Positions 36,100 through 45,376 of a DNA stretch of 64,000 nucleotides are shown here, piece after piece. The position numbers and the translations under genes are program-made. Origin of the DNA: Gemmatimonadota bacterium (GTDB lineage Bacteria > Gemmatimonadota > Gemmatimonadetes > Gemmatimonadales > Gemmatimonadaceae); assembly GCA_026387915.1 (NCBI GenBank), contig JAPLKS010000004.1:83474-147473 (forward strand), given 5' to 3'. The notes below the pieces were generated by a model. It did no database searches. It was not told where the DNA came from and saw nothing but the letters and a program-made list of their open reading frames with translations. Within the stretch, counting starts at the first letter, position 1, and every line of letters begins with the position of its first letter.

Positions 36100-36858
36100 A
36101 TGACGGACCCCACACCCGATCTCGAACTCGTCACGCCAGCACGCGAACGCCGCCGAAAGCATCCGGCGGTGGTCGCGCTTCGCGCGCTGTTCGACTGGGC
36201 CAAGTCGCTGTCGCTCGCGCTGGTGCTCTTTTTTCTGGTGCGCGCGTTTTTGGTGGAGGCCTTCAAGATCCCGACGGGAAGCATGGAAGGGACGCTCCTC
36301 GTGGGTGATTTCCTCCTCGTGAACAAGCTCGTGTACGGCGCGGAGGTGCCGCTCACCGGTCGCCGCCTGCCAGCGCTCCGTGAACCCACGGTCGGCGACA
36401 TTCTCGTGTTCCAGTGGCCCGTGGATCCCACGGTCAATTTTGTGAAGCGACTCGTCGGGGTGCCGGGTGACACGCTGTCGATGGTGGACGGGGTGCTGTT
36501 CCGCAACGGCAAGCCCCAGTGGGAGCCCTATGTGTCGCGCATCGAGCCAGATGCCGATCCGGCGGCGGAAGAATTTCGTTGGCAGCGCGAGTTTTTGGTG
36601 CGGCACGCCACCGCCTCTCCGTCGTATCATCCTTCGCGGAACAACTGGGGCCCGCTTGAGGTGCCCACCAAGCACTTCTTCGTCCTCGGCGACAACCGAG
36701 ACAATTCGCTCGACAGCCGATACTGGGGCTTTGTGGCCGATTCGCTGGTGCGCGGCAGTCCCCTGATGGTGTACTACAGCTTTTCGCCAGATAGCGCCAC
36801 GAACTTCGACTGGTTCCGCCGCGCCCGCTGGCAACGGATTGGCGAGCGGGTGCACTGA
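36100..36858 (+). CDS. lepB: Signal peptidase I
   Basis: 252 residues. One membrane helix (LSLALVLFFLVRAFLVEAF) is directly followed by the catalytic Ser motif IPTGSMEGTLLVGD. The Lys of the Ser-Lys dyad lies in VNFVKRLVGVPGD, and the late signature GDNRDNSLDSRYWG is present. It cleaves signal peptides of exported proteins on the outer face of the inner membrane; this window encodes many such substrates. ATG 36100 is preferred to GTG 36079 because a promoter overlaps the latter. No ribosome-binding site is seen, which fits a leaderless message. Confidence 0.94.
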   Translation: MTDPTPDLELVTPARERRRKHPAVVALRALFDWAKSLSLALVLFFLVRAFLVEAFKIPTGSMEGTLLVGDFLLVNKLVYGAEVPLTGRRLPALREPTVGDILVFQWPVDPTVNFVKRLVGVPGDTLSMVDGVLFRNGKPQWEPYVSRIEPDADPAAEEFRWQREFLVRHATASPSYHPSRNNWGPLEVPTKHFFVLGDNRDNSLDSRYWGFVADSLVRGSPLMVYYSFSPDSATNFDWFRRARWQRIGERVH

Positions 36859-36948
36859 CCTTCCGCTTGCAGGTTGCACGCTCCACATTCTTGTCGACAA
36901 GCGCGGATCGGAACCGACGCGCAGAACGCACGCAGCACCGGAGTGTCA

Positions 36949-37806
36949 ATGGCTGGTGTGCCGCACAAGCGACACGGCTATGAAGAAGGATCGCTCGACC
37001 AATACCTGCGCGACATCAGCGTCTACCCGCTGATCACGCGGGAGCAGGAGGTCGAGCTCGCCACGCGGATTCGCGCTAGCGATCAAGAGGCGCTCGACAC
37101 CCTCGTGCGCTCCAACCTGCGGTTTGTGGTGTCGGTCGCCAAAAAATATCAGAATCAGGGCGTCTCGCTGAGCGACCTCATTAATGAGGGGAACCTCGGA
37201 CTCATTCGGGCGGCCCATAAGTTCGACGAGACCAAGGGGATCAAGTTCATCTCCTACGCCGTCTGGTGGATTCGGCAGGCCATCCTGCAGGCGCTGGCGG
37301 AGCAGAGTCGTATTGTGCGGGTGCCGCTCAACCGGGCCGGCACGCTGCACCGCATCGGCAAGCGCGCCAGCGCGCTCCTGCAGGAGTTGGGGCGAGAGGC
37401 TACCAACGCGGAAATCGCCGAGGGGATGGAGCTGAGCGAGGAAGAAGTCGCGAAAACAATGTCCATTTCGCAGATCCACCTCTCGCTCGACGCCCCCATG
37501 TCGCCGGGGGAGGACAACCGGCTCCTCGACTATCTCCCCGACACCCTAAACCGCACCCCGGACGAGGAGACCTTCGACAAGGCCCTCACGGAGTCGATCC
37601 ACCAGGCCCTGGCCGGGCTCAAGGAGCGAGAAGCGAAGATCCTCCGGCTATATTTCGGGCTGGACGAGTCCGAGCCCATGACCCTTGAGGAAATTGGCGC
37701 GGTGCTCAACATCACCCGGGAACGGGTGCGGCAGATCAAGGAGAAGGCGCTCTCCCGCTTGCGGCATGTGTCGCGGGCGCGGGCGCTGGAATCGTACCTC
37801 GGGTAG
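36949..37806 (+). CDS. RpoD/SigA-family sigma factor, short form lacking region 1.1
   Basis: 285 residues. Region 1.2 begins at residue 16 (SLDQYLRDISVYPLIT). Region 2 has LRFVVSVAKKYQNQG and SLSDLINEGNLGLIRAA with the -10 helix KGIKFISYAVWWIRQAI. Region 3 (SRIVRVPLNRAG) and region 4.2 (MTLEEIGAVLNITRERVRQ) follow. Length and the lack of region 1.1 match the primary sigma factor type of Bacteroidota rather than the long proteobacterial RpoD. It may be the housekeeping factor or a group-2 paralogue. ATG 36949 is chosen by homology; the frame is open to 36874. A strong terminator follows. Confidence 0.9.
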   Translation: MAGVPHKRHGYEEGSLDQYLRDISVYPLITREQEVELATRIRASDQEALDTLVRSNLRFVVSVAKKYQNQGVSLSDLINEGNLGLIRAAHKFDETKGIKFISYAVWWIRQAILQALAEQSRIVRVPLNRAGTLHRIGKRASALLQELGREATNAEIAEGMELSEEEVAKTMSISQIHLSLDAPMSPGEDNRLLDYLPDTLNRTPDEETFDKALTESIHQALAGLKEREAKILRLYFGLDESEPMTLEEIGAVLNITRERVRQIKEKALSRLRHVSRARALESYLG

Positions 37807-37825
37807 ACGGCAACCGGCGCGGTGC

Positions 37826-37868
37826 GGCCGATGGCAGTCTTCCGACTGCTGTCGGCCGTTGTGTTTTC
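37826..37868 (+). terminator. Intrinsic terminator after the sigma-factor gene
   Basis: A 14-bp stem (37826-37839 with 37844-37857, including two G-U pairs) closes a TTCC loop and is followed by GTTGTGTTTT. It begins 19 bases after the stop codon and separates the sigma factor from yajQ. Confidence 0.8.
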
Positions 37869-37896
37869 ATTCGCCCCTTTTCGCCCCCATTCTGCC

Positions 37897-38397
37897 ATGG
37901 CCAAGGACTCTTCGTTTGACGTGACCACCGGCGTAGACCTCCAAGAGGTCGACAACGCCGTCAATCAAGCGCAAAAAGAAATCGCCCAGCGCTTTGACTT
38001 TAAAGGCGCCGAGGTGGAGATCGAGTTCAAGCGCGCGGACGGGATTATTAATCTCACCGCCGACAGCGACATGCGCATGCGCGCGCTCTGGGACGTAGTG
38101 CAGGGCAAACTCATCAAGCGCGGCGTCCCCGTGTCGAATCTCGACGTCGGCGAGGTCAAGCCTGGCGGCGGCGACATTCTTCGGCGCGAAGTCACACTGA
38201 AGCAGTCGCTCGACAGTGAAACCGCCAAGAAGATCGTGGCCGCCATCAAAGAGCAGAAATTCAAAAAGGTGCAGGCGTCCATTCAGGGCGAGCAGGTCCG
38301 CATCGCCTCGCCCGACAAAGACATGTTGCAGGGCGTCATTCAGTTTCTGCGCTCCGGCGAATACGGCGTGGCACTCAACTTCGGAAACTTCCGCTAG
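37897..38397 (+). CDS. yajQ: YajQ-family nucleotide/cyclic-di-GMP-binding protein
   Basis: 166 residues, the usual length, with SSFDVTTGVDLQEVDNAVNQA at the start and paired ferredoxin-like halves (QRFDFKGAEVEIEF and KKIVAAIKEQKFKKVQASIQG) typical of YajQ. Some members bind cyclic di-GMP and act with a partner regulator; others bind RNA or tRNA. ATG 37897 is chosen by homology; the frame is open back to 37822, through the terminator of the sigma gene. The stop is directly followed by the rimO ATG, with no spacer. Confidence 0.92.
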   Translation: MAKDSSFDVTTGVDLQEVDNAVNQAQKEIAQRFDFKGAEVEIEFKRADGIINLTADSDMRMRALWDVVQGKLIKRGVPVSNLDVGEVKPGGGDILRREVTLKQSLDSETAKKIVAAIKEQKFKKVQASIQGEQVRIASPDKDMLQGVIQFLRSGEYGVALNFGNFR

Positions 38398-39759
38398 ATG
38401 CGCGTCGCCCTCGTTACCCTCGGGTGTGACAAGAACACCGTCGACTCCGAACGCTACCTCGCCCAACTCGTCGATCACGGCGCGGTGCAGGTGGACGACG
38501 CCGCCGACGCCGAGTTGATCATTGTGAACACGTGCGGGTTTATTGATGCGGCCAAAGCCGAGTCGATTGACGCGATCGTGGCGGCCGGGCGCATGAAGAG
38601 CGAGGGCGCGGCGCAGGCCGTCGTCGCCGTCGGGTGCATGGTCGAACGCCACAAGGGCGAGCTCGAAGCCGCGCTCCCCGAGGTGGATTTTTTCCTCGGC
38701 GCCTCGGAGATGGAGCAGTTGGTGCCGCGTTTGCTCGAACGCGGGCTCATTGGCGATTCCGTCACGCAGCACCCCGGCGTGCGGCTCTACGCCGGCGGCA
38801 CGCCGCATGTGCGCTATCTCAAAATCAGTGAAGGGTGCGACCACGGCTGTGCGTTTTGCGCGATCCCCCTGATGCGTGGGAAGCACCGCTCCTTTGCACT
38901 CGATGAGATTGTGCGCGAGGCGCAGCTCTTGGAGCTACAGGGCGCGCGCGAAGTGAACCTCGTGGCGCAGGATCTCGCGCACTACGGGCGCGATCGGCAG
39001 GACAATCTGCGACTCCCCGATCTGCTCGAGGCGCTCGTGCGCGAGACCTCCATTCCGTGGATTCGCAACATGTACCTCTACTCGGCGGGGATCACACCGC
39101 GGCTGCTGGAGGTCATTGCGCGCGAACCGCGTATTGTGCGCTATCTCGATATGCCCATTCAGCACGCGTCCGACGCCGTGCTCGAACGCATGCGGCGTCC
39201 CGAGCGCGAGAAGACCATTCGCGAGAAAGTCGCACGCTTCCGCGATGCCGTGCCCGAGTTGGCTATTCGCACCACCTGCATTGTCGGTTTCCCTGGCGAG
39301 ACGGACGACGATTTTCAGCGGCTCTGTGATTTTCTCGAAGAAATCAAATTCGAGCGCGTCGGTGCTTTCACCTACTCGGCGCAAGAAGGCACGCGCGCGG
39401 CGGAGATGGTGGACGACGTCCCCGACGAAGTGAAGCGCGACCGTCTGGAGCGGCTCACCGAGCTTCAGCGCGCGATTACCGCCGAACGGTACGAGAGTCG
39501 CCTTGGGCAGCGCGTGCTGGCCCTTTCCGAAGGCGATCGCCGCGCACGGTTGCCCTGGCAGGCCGACGATATTGACGGGCTCACCTTGCTCGATGCCGAT
39601 GTGCCGGTGGGGGCGTTCGCGGAAGTCGAGGTAGTGGATGTCGTGGACGATTACGATTTCGAGGCGCGCGTGATCACGGTGCTCCCCACGCCGGCCGCGC
39701 CGGCCGTGCGGAGTGGACGGTCACTGCCCGTGACGTCGGTCGGGAGCTTCGGCCGGTGA
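38398..39759 (+). CDS. rimO: Ribosomal protein S12 methylthiotransferase
   Basis: 453 residues, a radical-SAM MTTase. The N-terminal UPF0004 domain has three Cys (TLGCDKN, NTCGF, VGCM) for the auxiliary cluster. The radical-SAM CxxxCxxC is in GCDHGCAFCAIPLMRGKHRS. A C-terminal TRAM domain comes last. RimO adds a methylthio group to an Asp of ribosomal protein S12. KISEGCDHGCAFCAIP and the HRSFALDEIV context favour RimO over MiaB. It starts exactly after yajQ's stop and overlaps the next gene by GTGA. Confidence 0.94.
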   Translation: MRVALVTLGCDKNTVDSERYLAQLVDHGAVQVDDAADAELIIVNTCGFIDAAKAESIDAIVAAGRMKSEGAAQAVVAVGCMVERHKGELEAALPEVDFFLGASEMEQLVPRLLERGLIGDSVTQHPGVRLYAGGTPHVRYLKISEGCDHGCAFCAIPLMRGKHRSFALDEIVREAQLLELQGAREVNLVAQDLAHYGRDRQDNLRLPDLLEALVRETSIPWIRNMYLYSAGITPRLLEVIAREPRIVRYLDMPIQHASDAVLERMRRPEREKTIREKVARFRDAVPELAIRTTCIVGFPGETDDDFQRLCDFLEEIKFERVGAFTYSAQEGTRAAEMVDDVPDEVKRDRLERLTELQRAITAERYESRLGQRVLALSEGDRRARLPWQADDIDGLTLLDADVPVGAFAEVEVVDVVDDYDFEARVITVLPTPAAPAVRSGRSLPVTSVGSFGR

Positions 39760-41120
39760 GGGGAGTGCGTGGCGCGGCCTGGATTGTGGCAGCGCTGCTC
39801 GTGGGATGCGTGGGAAAACGCGTGCGGGAGCCGGAGCAGCGGCCACCGCTGGTGTCCGCCCCCACGCGTGCGCCGATGGCCGACACGGCGGTGCGCCCCG
39901 TCAACGACATGCCGCTCGACGACGCCCCCCGCGCGCGCATGGATGGCCCTCGCGACGTCCGTGTGGCGCTCGCCACTGCTGCCCAGGGCGCCTCGCTCGA
40001 TGCCACCGGCCCGTGGCGGCTCTTCGACTCCCGCAACGCCGTGCTCGTACGGGCACGCGCGGGCGATGGCTGGAATATTGAGCGACGCGGGCGCCAGATG
40101 CGCGCCATTTCTGCCGCGGGCGGAAGCACGCCTTGGACCGATGGGCCACTCACCCTGCGCACGGACCGCGACGACGCATTCCCGCTCTTCACGCAAAAGC
40201 GCTATCGCGGGTCGCTCCGTTTTGTGTCCACCGACAGCGCCATGCTCGTGGTGAACGTGCTCCCTGTGGAGGCATATCTCCGGGGCGTCGTGCCAATGGA
40301 GATCGGCGGTCCGCGCGCCCCAAATGAGCAGGCCGCGGTTGAGGCGCAGGCCATCGCGGCGCGCAGTTATACCTACATTCGCATCATTGCCGCGCAGGAG
40401 GGCGCTACGCGCGGCGCCAACTACGACCTCCTCCCCACGGTGTCCGACCAAGTGTATGGTGGCGCCGACGCCGAACGCCCGTTTTCCGATCAAGCGGTGG
40501 CATCCACCAATGGCCTCGTGATCACCTACAACGGGCGCATCGTCAACGCCCCCTACCACTCGGCCTGTGGGGGCGAGACGGCCGCGCCCGACGAAGTCTG
40601 GCGTTCCACCAATGAGCCATACCTCAAGCGCGTCAGTGACCGGGTCCCCGGCACGACGGACCGCTATTACTGCGACCCCGCCCCTCGCTTTGCCTGGACC
40701 CGGACCTTTACCGCCGACGAACTCGACGCCGCGCTCCGGGCGCACCTCAAGACCTACGCTGCCGTGCCGGCCGGCGGACCGGGGCGGGCGCGCTCCGTCA
40801 ACGTGGATCAGCGCACCCCCAGCGGACGCGTGGCGCGCCTGTCCATCGTCACCGACCGGGGAACCTTCACCCTGCGCGGGAACGACATTCGCTACGTGCT
40901 CCGCCTTCCCGGTGGCGAGATACTGAACAGCACCTATTTTATGATTGAGAGCGAAACGCGCACGGGTTCGCTCTCACGCCTCGTCGTGCGGGGCAACGGG
41001 TACGGTCACGGCATCGGAATGTGCCAATGGGGAGCCATTGGACGTTCGCGCGCTGGACAGTCGGCCCGCGCTATCCTCTCGACGTACTATCCGGGGACAT
41101 CCATTGGTACGGTCAACTGA
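39756..41120 (+). CDS. SpoIID/LytB-domain lipoprotein
   Basis: 454 residues. A lipobox-type leader (VAALLVGCVG) predicts a lipoprotein. The SpoIID core has NVLPVEAYLRGVVPMEIG, EAQAIAARSYTYIR, STNGLVITYNGRIVNAPYHSACGG and the closing GHGIGMCQWGAIG. SpoIID proteins cut glycan strands of peptidoglycan (lytic transglycosylase acting on denuded chains); non-sporulating bacteria use them in wall turnover. Start GTG 39756 overlaps rimO's TGA. The following gene begins one base after its stop. Confidence 0.88.
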   Translation: MRGVRGAAWIVAALLVGCVGKRVREPEQRPPLVSAPTRAPMADTAVRPVNDMPLDDAPRARMDGPRDVRVALATAAQGASLDATGPWRLFDSRNAVLVRARAGDGWNIERRGRQMRAISAAGGSTPWTDGPLTLRTDRDDAFPLFTQKRYRGSLRFVSTDSAMLVVNVLPVEAYLRGVVPMEIGGPRAPNEQAAVEAQAIAARSYTYIRIIAAQEGATRGANYDLLPTVSDQVYGGADAERPFSDQAVASTNGLVITYNGRIVNAPYHSACGGETAAPDEVWRSTNEPYLKRVSDRVPGTTDRYYCDPAPRFAWTRTFTADELDAALRAHLKTYAAVPAGGPGRARSVNVDQRTPSGRVARLSIVTDRGTFTLRGNDIRYVLRLPGGEILNSTYFMIESETRTGSLSRLVVRGNGYGHGIGMCQWGAIGRSRAGQSARAILSTYYPGTSIGTVN

Positions 41121-41121
41121 C

Positions 41122-42153
41122 GTGAAATCGAGTCCTGGCATTGTCGCGGTCCGGCCACCGGTTCGCGTGGCACTCATCGGACTTGGCGCGATCGCGCAAA
41201 CGGCGCACTTGCCGGTGCTCTCCAAGATGCGCGGCGTGCAAGTCGTCGCCCTCTGCGATAATGATGCCGGCAAGGCGCGCGCCCTCGCGCAGCGCTTTAA
41301 CGTGCCCAACACGTTTACCGACATCGAGTTCCTGCTGGAGTCCGAAGCCCTAGACGCCCTGATTGTGGCGACGCCCAACCACCTGCACGAACCGCATGCG
41401 CTGAGCGCCCTGCGGGCCGGCGTGAATGTGATGGTCGAGCGGCCGCTCGCGCTCAATTCGCGCGGTGCCGAACGCTTGTTGGCGGCGGCCAAGAAGGCGG
41501 ATCGCAAACTGTTCGTGGCAAACAACCAACGCTTCCGCAGCGACGTGCAACTGCTCAACTCCTTCGTGCAGAGTGGGGAACTGGGGCGTCTGCACACCGT
41601 GCGTGGGGGTTCGTACCGTCAGCGCACCACGATGGCGCCGTGGCGCCTGCGTCGTGCGGAGTCGGGGGGCGGAGCGTTTCTTGAGCATGGCCTTCCGTTG
41701 CTTGATCTGGCCGCGTGGGTCTCAAACTTTCCCGATGCGGTGCGGGCAAGTGCGTCGATGACCCGCGCGCGCGGTGCCAATACCGTAGAAGACGCGCTGT
41801 TCGTCTTCGCCGAGCTCTCTGGCGGCATCAACATTACGATTGACGTGAACTGGGACTACCTCGGTGGCGAAGACCGCTGGTGGTTCGAGGTCATCGGTAC
41901 CAAGGGGAGCGCGCGTCTCTCGCCGTTGCGCATCGTCAAGGAAATCCACGGCAAAGCCACGGATGTCTCTCCCAGTGGCGCCGCGCAACGTGAGAGCCCG
42001 TTTATTCAGTCGTATCGCGCAGAGTTGGCGCACTTCGTGGCCGTGTTGCGCGACGAAGTGCCCTACGAGTCGCCGGACGATCAGGATAAAGTCTACTGGG
42101 CGATCGAAGGCATTTATCGCGCAGCTGAGGACGGCAAAGAGATTCGCCTGTGA
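41122..42153 (+). CDS. Gfo/Idh/MocA-family protein lacking the catalytic Lys and His
   Basis: 343 residues. A Rossmann domain (ALIGLGAIAQTAHLPVL) and the GFO_IDH_MocA C-terminal fold give a clear family match. The usual EKP motif reads VERPLAL, so Lys is replaced by R107. The usual GxHxxD motif reads HGLPLLD, so the catalytic His is replaced by P192 while D195 stays. The dinucleotide-binding Gly pattern is kept. It may therefore bind NAD(P) or a sugar without normal dehydrogenase chemistry. GTG 41122 starts one base after the SpoIID-like gene; its stop overlaps the DUF4105 gene (GTGA). Confidence 0.85.
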   Translation: MKSSPGIVAVRPPVRVALIGLGAIAQTAHLPVLSKMRGVQVVALCDNDAGKARALAQRFNVPNTFTDIEFLLESEALDALIVATPNHLHEPHALSALRAGVNVMVERPLALNSRGAERLLAAAKKADRKLFVANNQRFRSDVQLLNSFVQSGELGRLHTVRGGSYRQRTTMAPWRLRRAESGGGAFLEHGLPLLDLAAWVSNFPDAVRASASMTRARGANTVEDALFVFAELSGGINITIDVNWDYLGGEDRWWFEVIGTKGSARLSPLRIVKEIHGKATDVSPSGAAQRESPFIQSYRAELAHFVAVLRDEVPYESPDDQDKVYWAIEGIYRAAEDGKEIRL

Positions 42154-43493
42154 CCCTCGCGCGCCGGCTCGCCGCGTTGGCGGCGTGTGCGCTGGCGTGG
42201 CCGGTTGCTGCCGCGCACCATGGGCTGACGCGAAGTAGCGTGGCAGAGGCGCAGAGCCCCGCGCGCCCCGCCGTGCCGCGCATGACCGCTGGCGCTACTG
42301 GCGCCAGTGCCGCCGCAGACCCGGCCACTGATACGCTGCTCGTGACAGTGCTCACTATGGGCCCTGGGGACGAACTCTACGAACGGTTTGGCCATCAGTC
42401 ATTGCGCATCCGCAATCTGCGCACGGGCGTGGATTCGGCGTACAACTGGGGAATGTTCGATTTCGATCAGCCCCATTTCTATCAGAACTTCCTCACCGGC
42501 AATACGCTCTATTGGATGCAGGGCTATCCCACCGTGCCGCTGCTGACGGCGTACCGCAGTCACGGCCGCGCGGTGTGGGAACAAGAGCTGGACCTCACGG
42601 CACAGGAAAAAGATTCCGTGCTGCGCTTCATCCAATGGAATGCCACCGAGGCCCATAAGTGGTACCGGTACGATTACTACCGAGACAACTGTGCGACGCG
42701 CGTGCGCGACCTGCTCGATGGCGTACTGAACGGCGCGTTTCACGCGGCGATTGCCGGCCAGTCGCACGGGGTGAGCTTCCGCAGCGAGACCATGCGTCTC
42801 TCGGCGGCATACCCCACCACCAATATTGCGATGGACTTCGCCCTCGGTGCCCGCGCCGATTCGGCGCTGTCGGCATGGGACGAAATGTTCGTGCCGATGC
42901 GTCTGCAGGAATGGTTGCGTGTGGCGCAGGTGCGGCGCGCCGATGGAACCGTGCGCCCGCTCGTCCGCAACGAACGCGTCGTGCTGGATAGCGCACGCTT
43001 TGCCGACGGACCGCAGCCACCGTCGTATACGCGGCCCGCCCTCGTCATTGGTTTTGGGCTGGCGCTGGTGATCGTGCTCTTCGGTGCGCGCACGTACCGT
43101 AGCGTGGCCGCGCGCTGGAGCGTGGGCGTCATCGGAGCGCTCTTCCATCTCGTCGCGGGCTCGATGGGCATCATCGTCGCGGTGCTTGGCACCTTCACCA
43201 AGCACGTGTATATGGCGCAAAACGTCAACGTACTCCTCGGCACCCCCGCATCGCTCGCACTCGCGTTGCTCTTGCCACTCTCCCTCGCGGTGGGCGCGCC
43301 ACGTCGCGTAGTGGTAGCGTCGAGGGCGCTCTCGGCGTTCACGGCGGGCGCTGCGATCATCGCGCTCGTGGCCGCGCTCACGCCATTTTATGCGCAACGT
43401 GATGGCGCTCTCCTGCTGATCATGGTCCCGCCGCATCTGGCACTCACCTGGGGGCTGCTGCGCGCAACCCGCTTTCCGCGGGACGTGGCATGA
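42150..43493 (+). CDS. DUF4105 (Lnb-like) membrane protein
   Basis: 447 residues. A signal-like start and a periplasmic DUF4105 domain come first. The domain has FGHQSLRIRNL and YYRDNCATRVRDLLDG, giving His and Cys in a papain/NlpC-like arrangement. Five or so membrane helices follow (about 290-445). DUF4105 proteins are predicted peptidases or amidases at the cell envelope; activity has not been shown for most. Its neighbour two genes upstream is the SpoIID-like wall protein, which fits envelope remodelling (inference). GTG 42150 overlaps the previous TGA; its stop overlaps the hydantoinase gene. Confidence 0.85.
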   Translation: MTLARRLAALAACALAWPVAAAHHGLTRSSVAEAQSPARPAVPRMTAGATGASAAADPATDTLLVTVLTMGPGDELYERFGHQSLRIRNLRTGVDSAYNWGMFDFDQPHFYQNFLTGNTLYWMQGYPTVPLLTAYRSHGRAVWEQELDLTAQEKDSVLRFIQWNATEAHKWYRYDYYRDNCATRVRDLLDGVLNGAFHAAIAGQSHGVSFRSETMRLSAAYPTTNIAMDFALGARADSALSAWDEMFVPMRLQEWLRVAQVRRADGTVRPLVRNERVVLDSARFADGPQPPSYTRPALVIGFGLALVIVLFGARTYRSVAARWSVGVIGALFHLVAGSMGIIVAVLGTFTKHVYMAQNVNVLLGTPASLALALLLPLSLAVGAPRRVVVASRALSAFTAGAAIIALVAALTPFYAQRDGALLLIMVPPHLALTWGLLRATRFPRDVA

Positions 43494-45376
43494 CCATCTC
43501 CGTTGGCATTGACGTCGGCGGCACCTTCACCGATCTCGCGTCGGTGAATGCACAGGGGCTGGTGGAGACGCGCAAAGTCCTCTCGACTCCCTCCGATCAA
43601 AGTGAAGGCGTGGCCGCGTCGTTGGCCGCGCTTGGCGTATTGCCCGCGAGTGTGACGCGCGTCGCGCACGGCACGACGGTGGTCACCAATCTGCTCCTCG
43701 AACGCCGCGGCGCGCGCGTCGTGCTCTGCGCGACCGCCGGCGCGACGGATCTTCTCGAGCTGCGGCGACAAGAGCGCGCCGCGCTCTACGATCTCTCAGC
43801 GCAACATCCGCCGTCGCTCGTCGCCGTCGCCGATGTAATTGCGGTGCAGGAGCGGCGCGACGCGCGCGGCGTGCAGTTGGCGCTCACCGATGCCGAAGCG
43901 CACCGCGTCGCCGAGGCGGTGGCGGCGCTCGCCCCAGACATCGTGGTGATCTCACTGCTCCACGCGTACGAAGACGATGCGCACGAGCAACGGCTCGCTG
44001 CCGCCATCGCAAAACGGCTGCCGGGAATTGAGGTGGTGTGCAGCGCTGCGGTCCTTCCGGAAATTCGCGAGTACGAGCGCACCGCGACCGCCGTCGCCGA
44101 AGGATATGCGAGGCCGCGTGTGGCCACCTATCTCGAGCATCTCTCCACCCGGCTCGCGCAGGGCGGCTTTCCTGCGCCCGAGGTGATGACGTCCGGCGGC
44201 GGCATGCGCACGGCGGCCGAAGCGGCGTCGGCGGCAGCCTCGCTCGCACTGTCTGGCCCCGCCGGTGGCGTGGTGGGTGCCGCGGCGGTGTTGCAGGCCG
44301 CAGGGCTCGACCGCGCACTGACCATCGACATTGGTGGCACCAGCGCCGATGCCGGACTCATACTCGACGGCGAACCGCTCGTGGAACCCGGTGGCGCCGT
44401 TGCCGGCGTGCCGATTGCATTGCCGCGCGTGCTCGTCGAAACCGTCAGCGCCGGCGGTGGTAGCATCGCCTGGGTGGACGACGGTGGCGCGCTCCGCGTG
44501 GGACCGCGGAGCGCCGGTGCGGTACCTGGGCCGGTGGCGTTCGGGCGCGGGGGCACGCAGCCCACGGTCACCGACGCACATATTGCACTCGGAAATCTCG
44601 ATGCCTCGCGGCTCTCCGGCGGCGTGCAGCTCGACGCGGCCGGCGCCAAGCGTGCCATCGCAGCGCTCGCCGCAACATTGGGCGCCACCCCAGAGCGCAC
44701 CGCCGCGGCCATTGTGTCTATTGCTGACGCCGAGATGGCGCGCGCGCTGCGACGTGTAAGCGTGGAGCGCGGCATCGATCCGCGCAGTTGCGCACTGGTC
44801 GCCTTCGGCGGAGGCGGGCCGTTACATGCATGCGCGCTGGCCGATCTGCTGGGTATGCGCAGCATTCTTGTGCCGCCCTACGCTGGCGTACTGAGTGCGC
44901 TCGGACTCGCGATTGCTCCGGAACGTCGTGACGCGGCCCGCAGTGTCATGCGTGCGGTGGACACGCTCGACGCCGCGTGGTTTGCCTCCACACTGCCCGC
45001 ACTCGCCGAACGCGCGTCCGGTGGCCGCACCATGGCCCGTCACAGCTGGCACGCCCGCGTGCGCTACGCGGGGCAAGGACACGAACTCGACGTACCGTGT
45101 ATGCCCTCCGATGATGGGAACGCACTCGCCGCTCGGTTCTCCTCAATGCATCAATCGCGCTACGGGTTCGTTCTTGACCGCGCCGTAGAAATGGTCGCGC
45201 TCCGCGTCGCAGCCATGGGGAATGCCGTGCCCGTCCGTTTTGAGGGAGCCGCCGAGATCGCCGAGCCCATGCACGGACCACGCGTGCTCACCCTTGCCGA
45301 TGCCACCATGGTGGTCGCCGCTGGCTGGACCGCGCGCGCTCTCCCCATTGGCGGTTGGATGCTGGAGCGCGCATGA
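43490..45376 (+). CDS. hyuA: Hydantoinase/oxoprolinase subunit A
   Basis: 628 residues. The actin-like ATPase start (SVGIDVGGTFTDLASV), HGTTVVTNLLLER, LSGPAGGVVGAA and IDIGGTSADAGLI are classic HyuA signatures. With HyuB it forms an ATP-dependent enzyme that opens a hydantoin, 5-oxoproline or related cyclic amide; acetone carboxylase subunits also resemble these. Substrate cannot be chosen from sequence. ATG 43490 overlaps the DUF4105 stop. It overlaps hyuB by ATGA, so the two subunits are made together. Confidence 0.92.
   Translation: MTISVGIDVGGTFTDLASVNAQGLVETRKVLSTPSDQSEGVAASLAALGVLPASVTRVAHGTTVVTNLLLERRGARVVLCATAGATDLLELRRQERAALYDLSAQHPPSLVAVADVIAVQERRDARGVQLALTDAEAHRVAEAVAALAPDIVVISLLHAYEDDAHEQRLAAAIAKRLPGIEVVCSAAVLPEIREYERTATAVAEGYARPRVATYLEHLSTRLAQGGFPAPEVMTSGGGMRTAAEAASAAASLALSGPAGGVVGAAAVLQAAGLDRALTIDIGGTSADAGLILDGEPLVEPGGAVAGVPIALPRVLVETVSAGGGSIAWVDDGGALRVGPRSAGAVPGPVAFGRGGTQPTVTDAHIALGNLDASRLSGGVQLDAAGAKRAIAALAATLGATPERTAAAIVSIADAEMARALRRVSVERGIDPRSCALVAFGGGGPLHACALADLLGMRSILVPPYAGVLSALGLAIAPERRDAARSVMRAVDTLDAAWFASTLPALAERASGGRTMARHSWHARVRYAGQGHELDVPCMPSDDGNALAARFSSMHQSRYGFVLDRAVEMVALRVAAMGNAVPVRFEGAAEIAEPMHGPRVLTLADATMVVAAGWTARALPIGGWMLERA

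Noticed and set aside
36890..36901. Perfect 12-base palindrome CTTGTCGACAAG before the sigma-factor gene
   Set aside because: About sixteen such palindromes are expected by chance in 64 kb; no second copy or known operator match was noticed.
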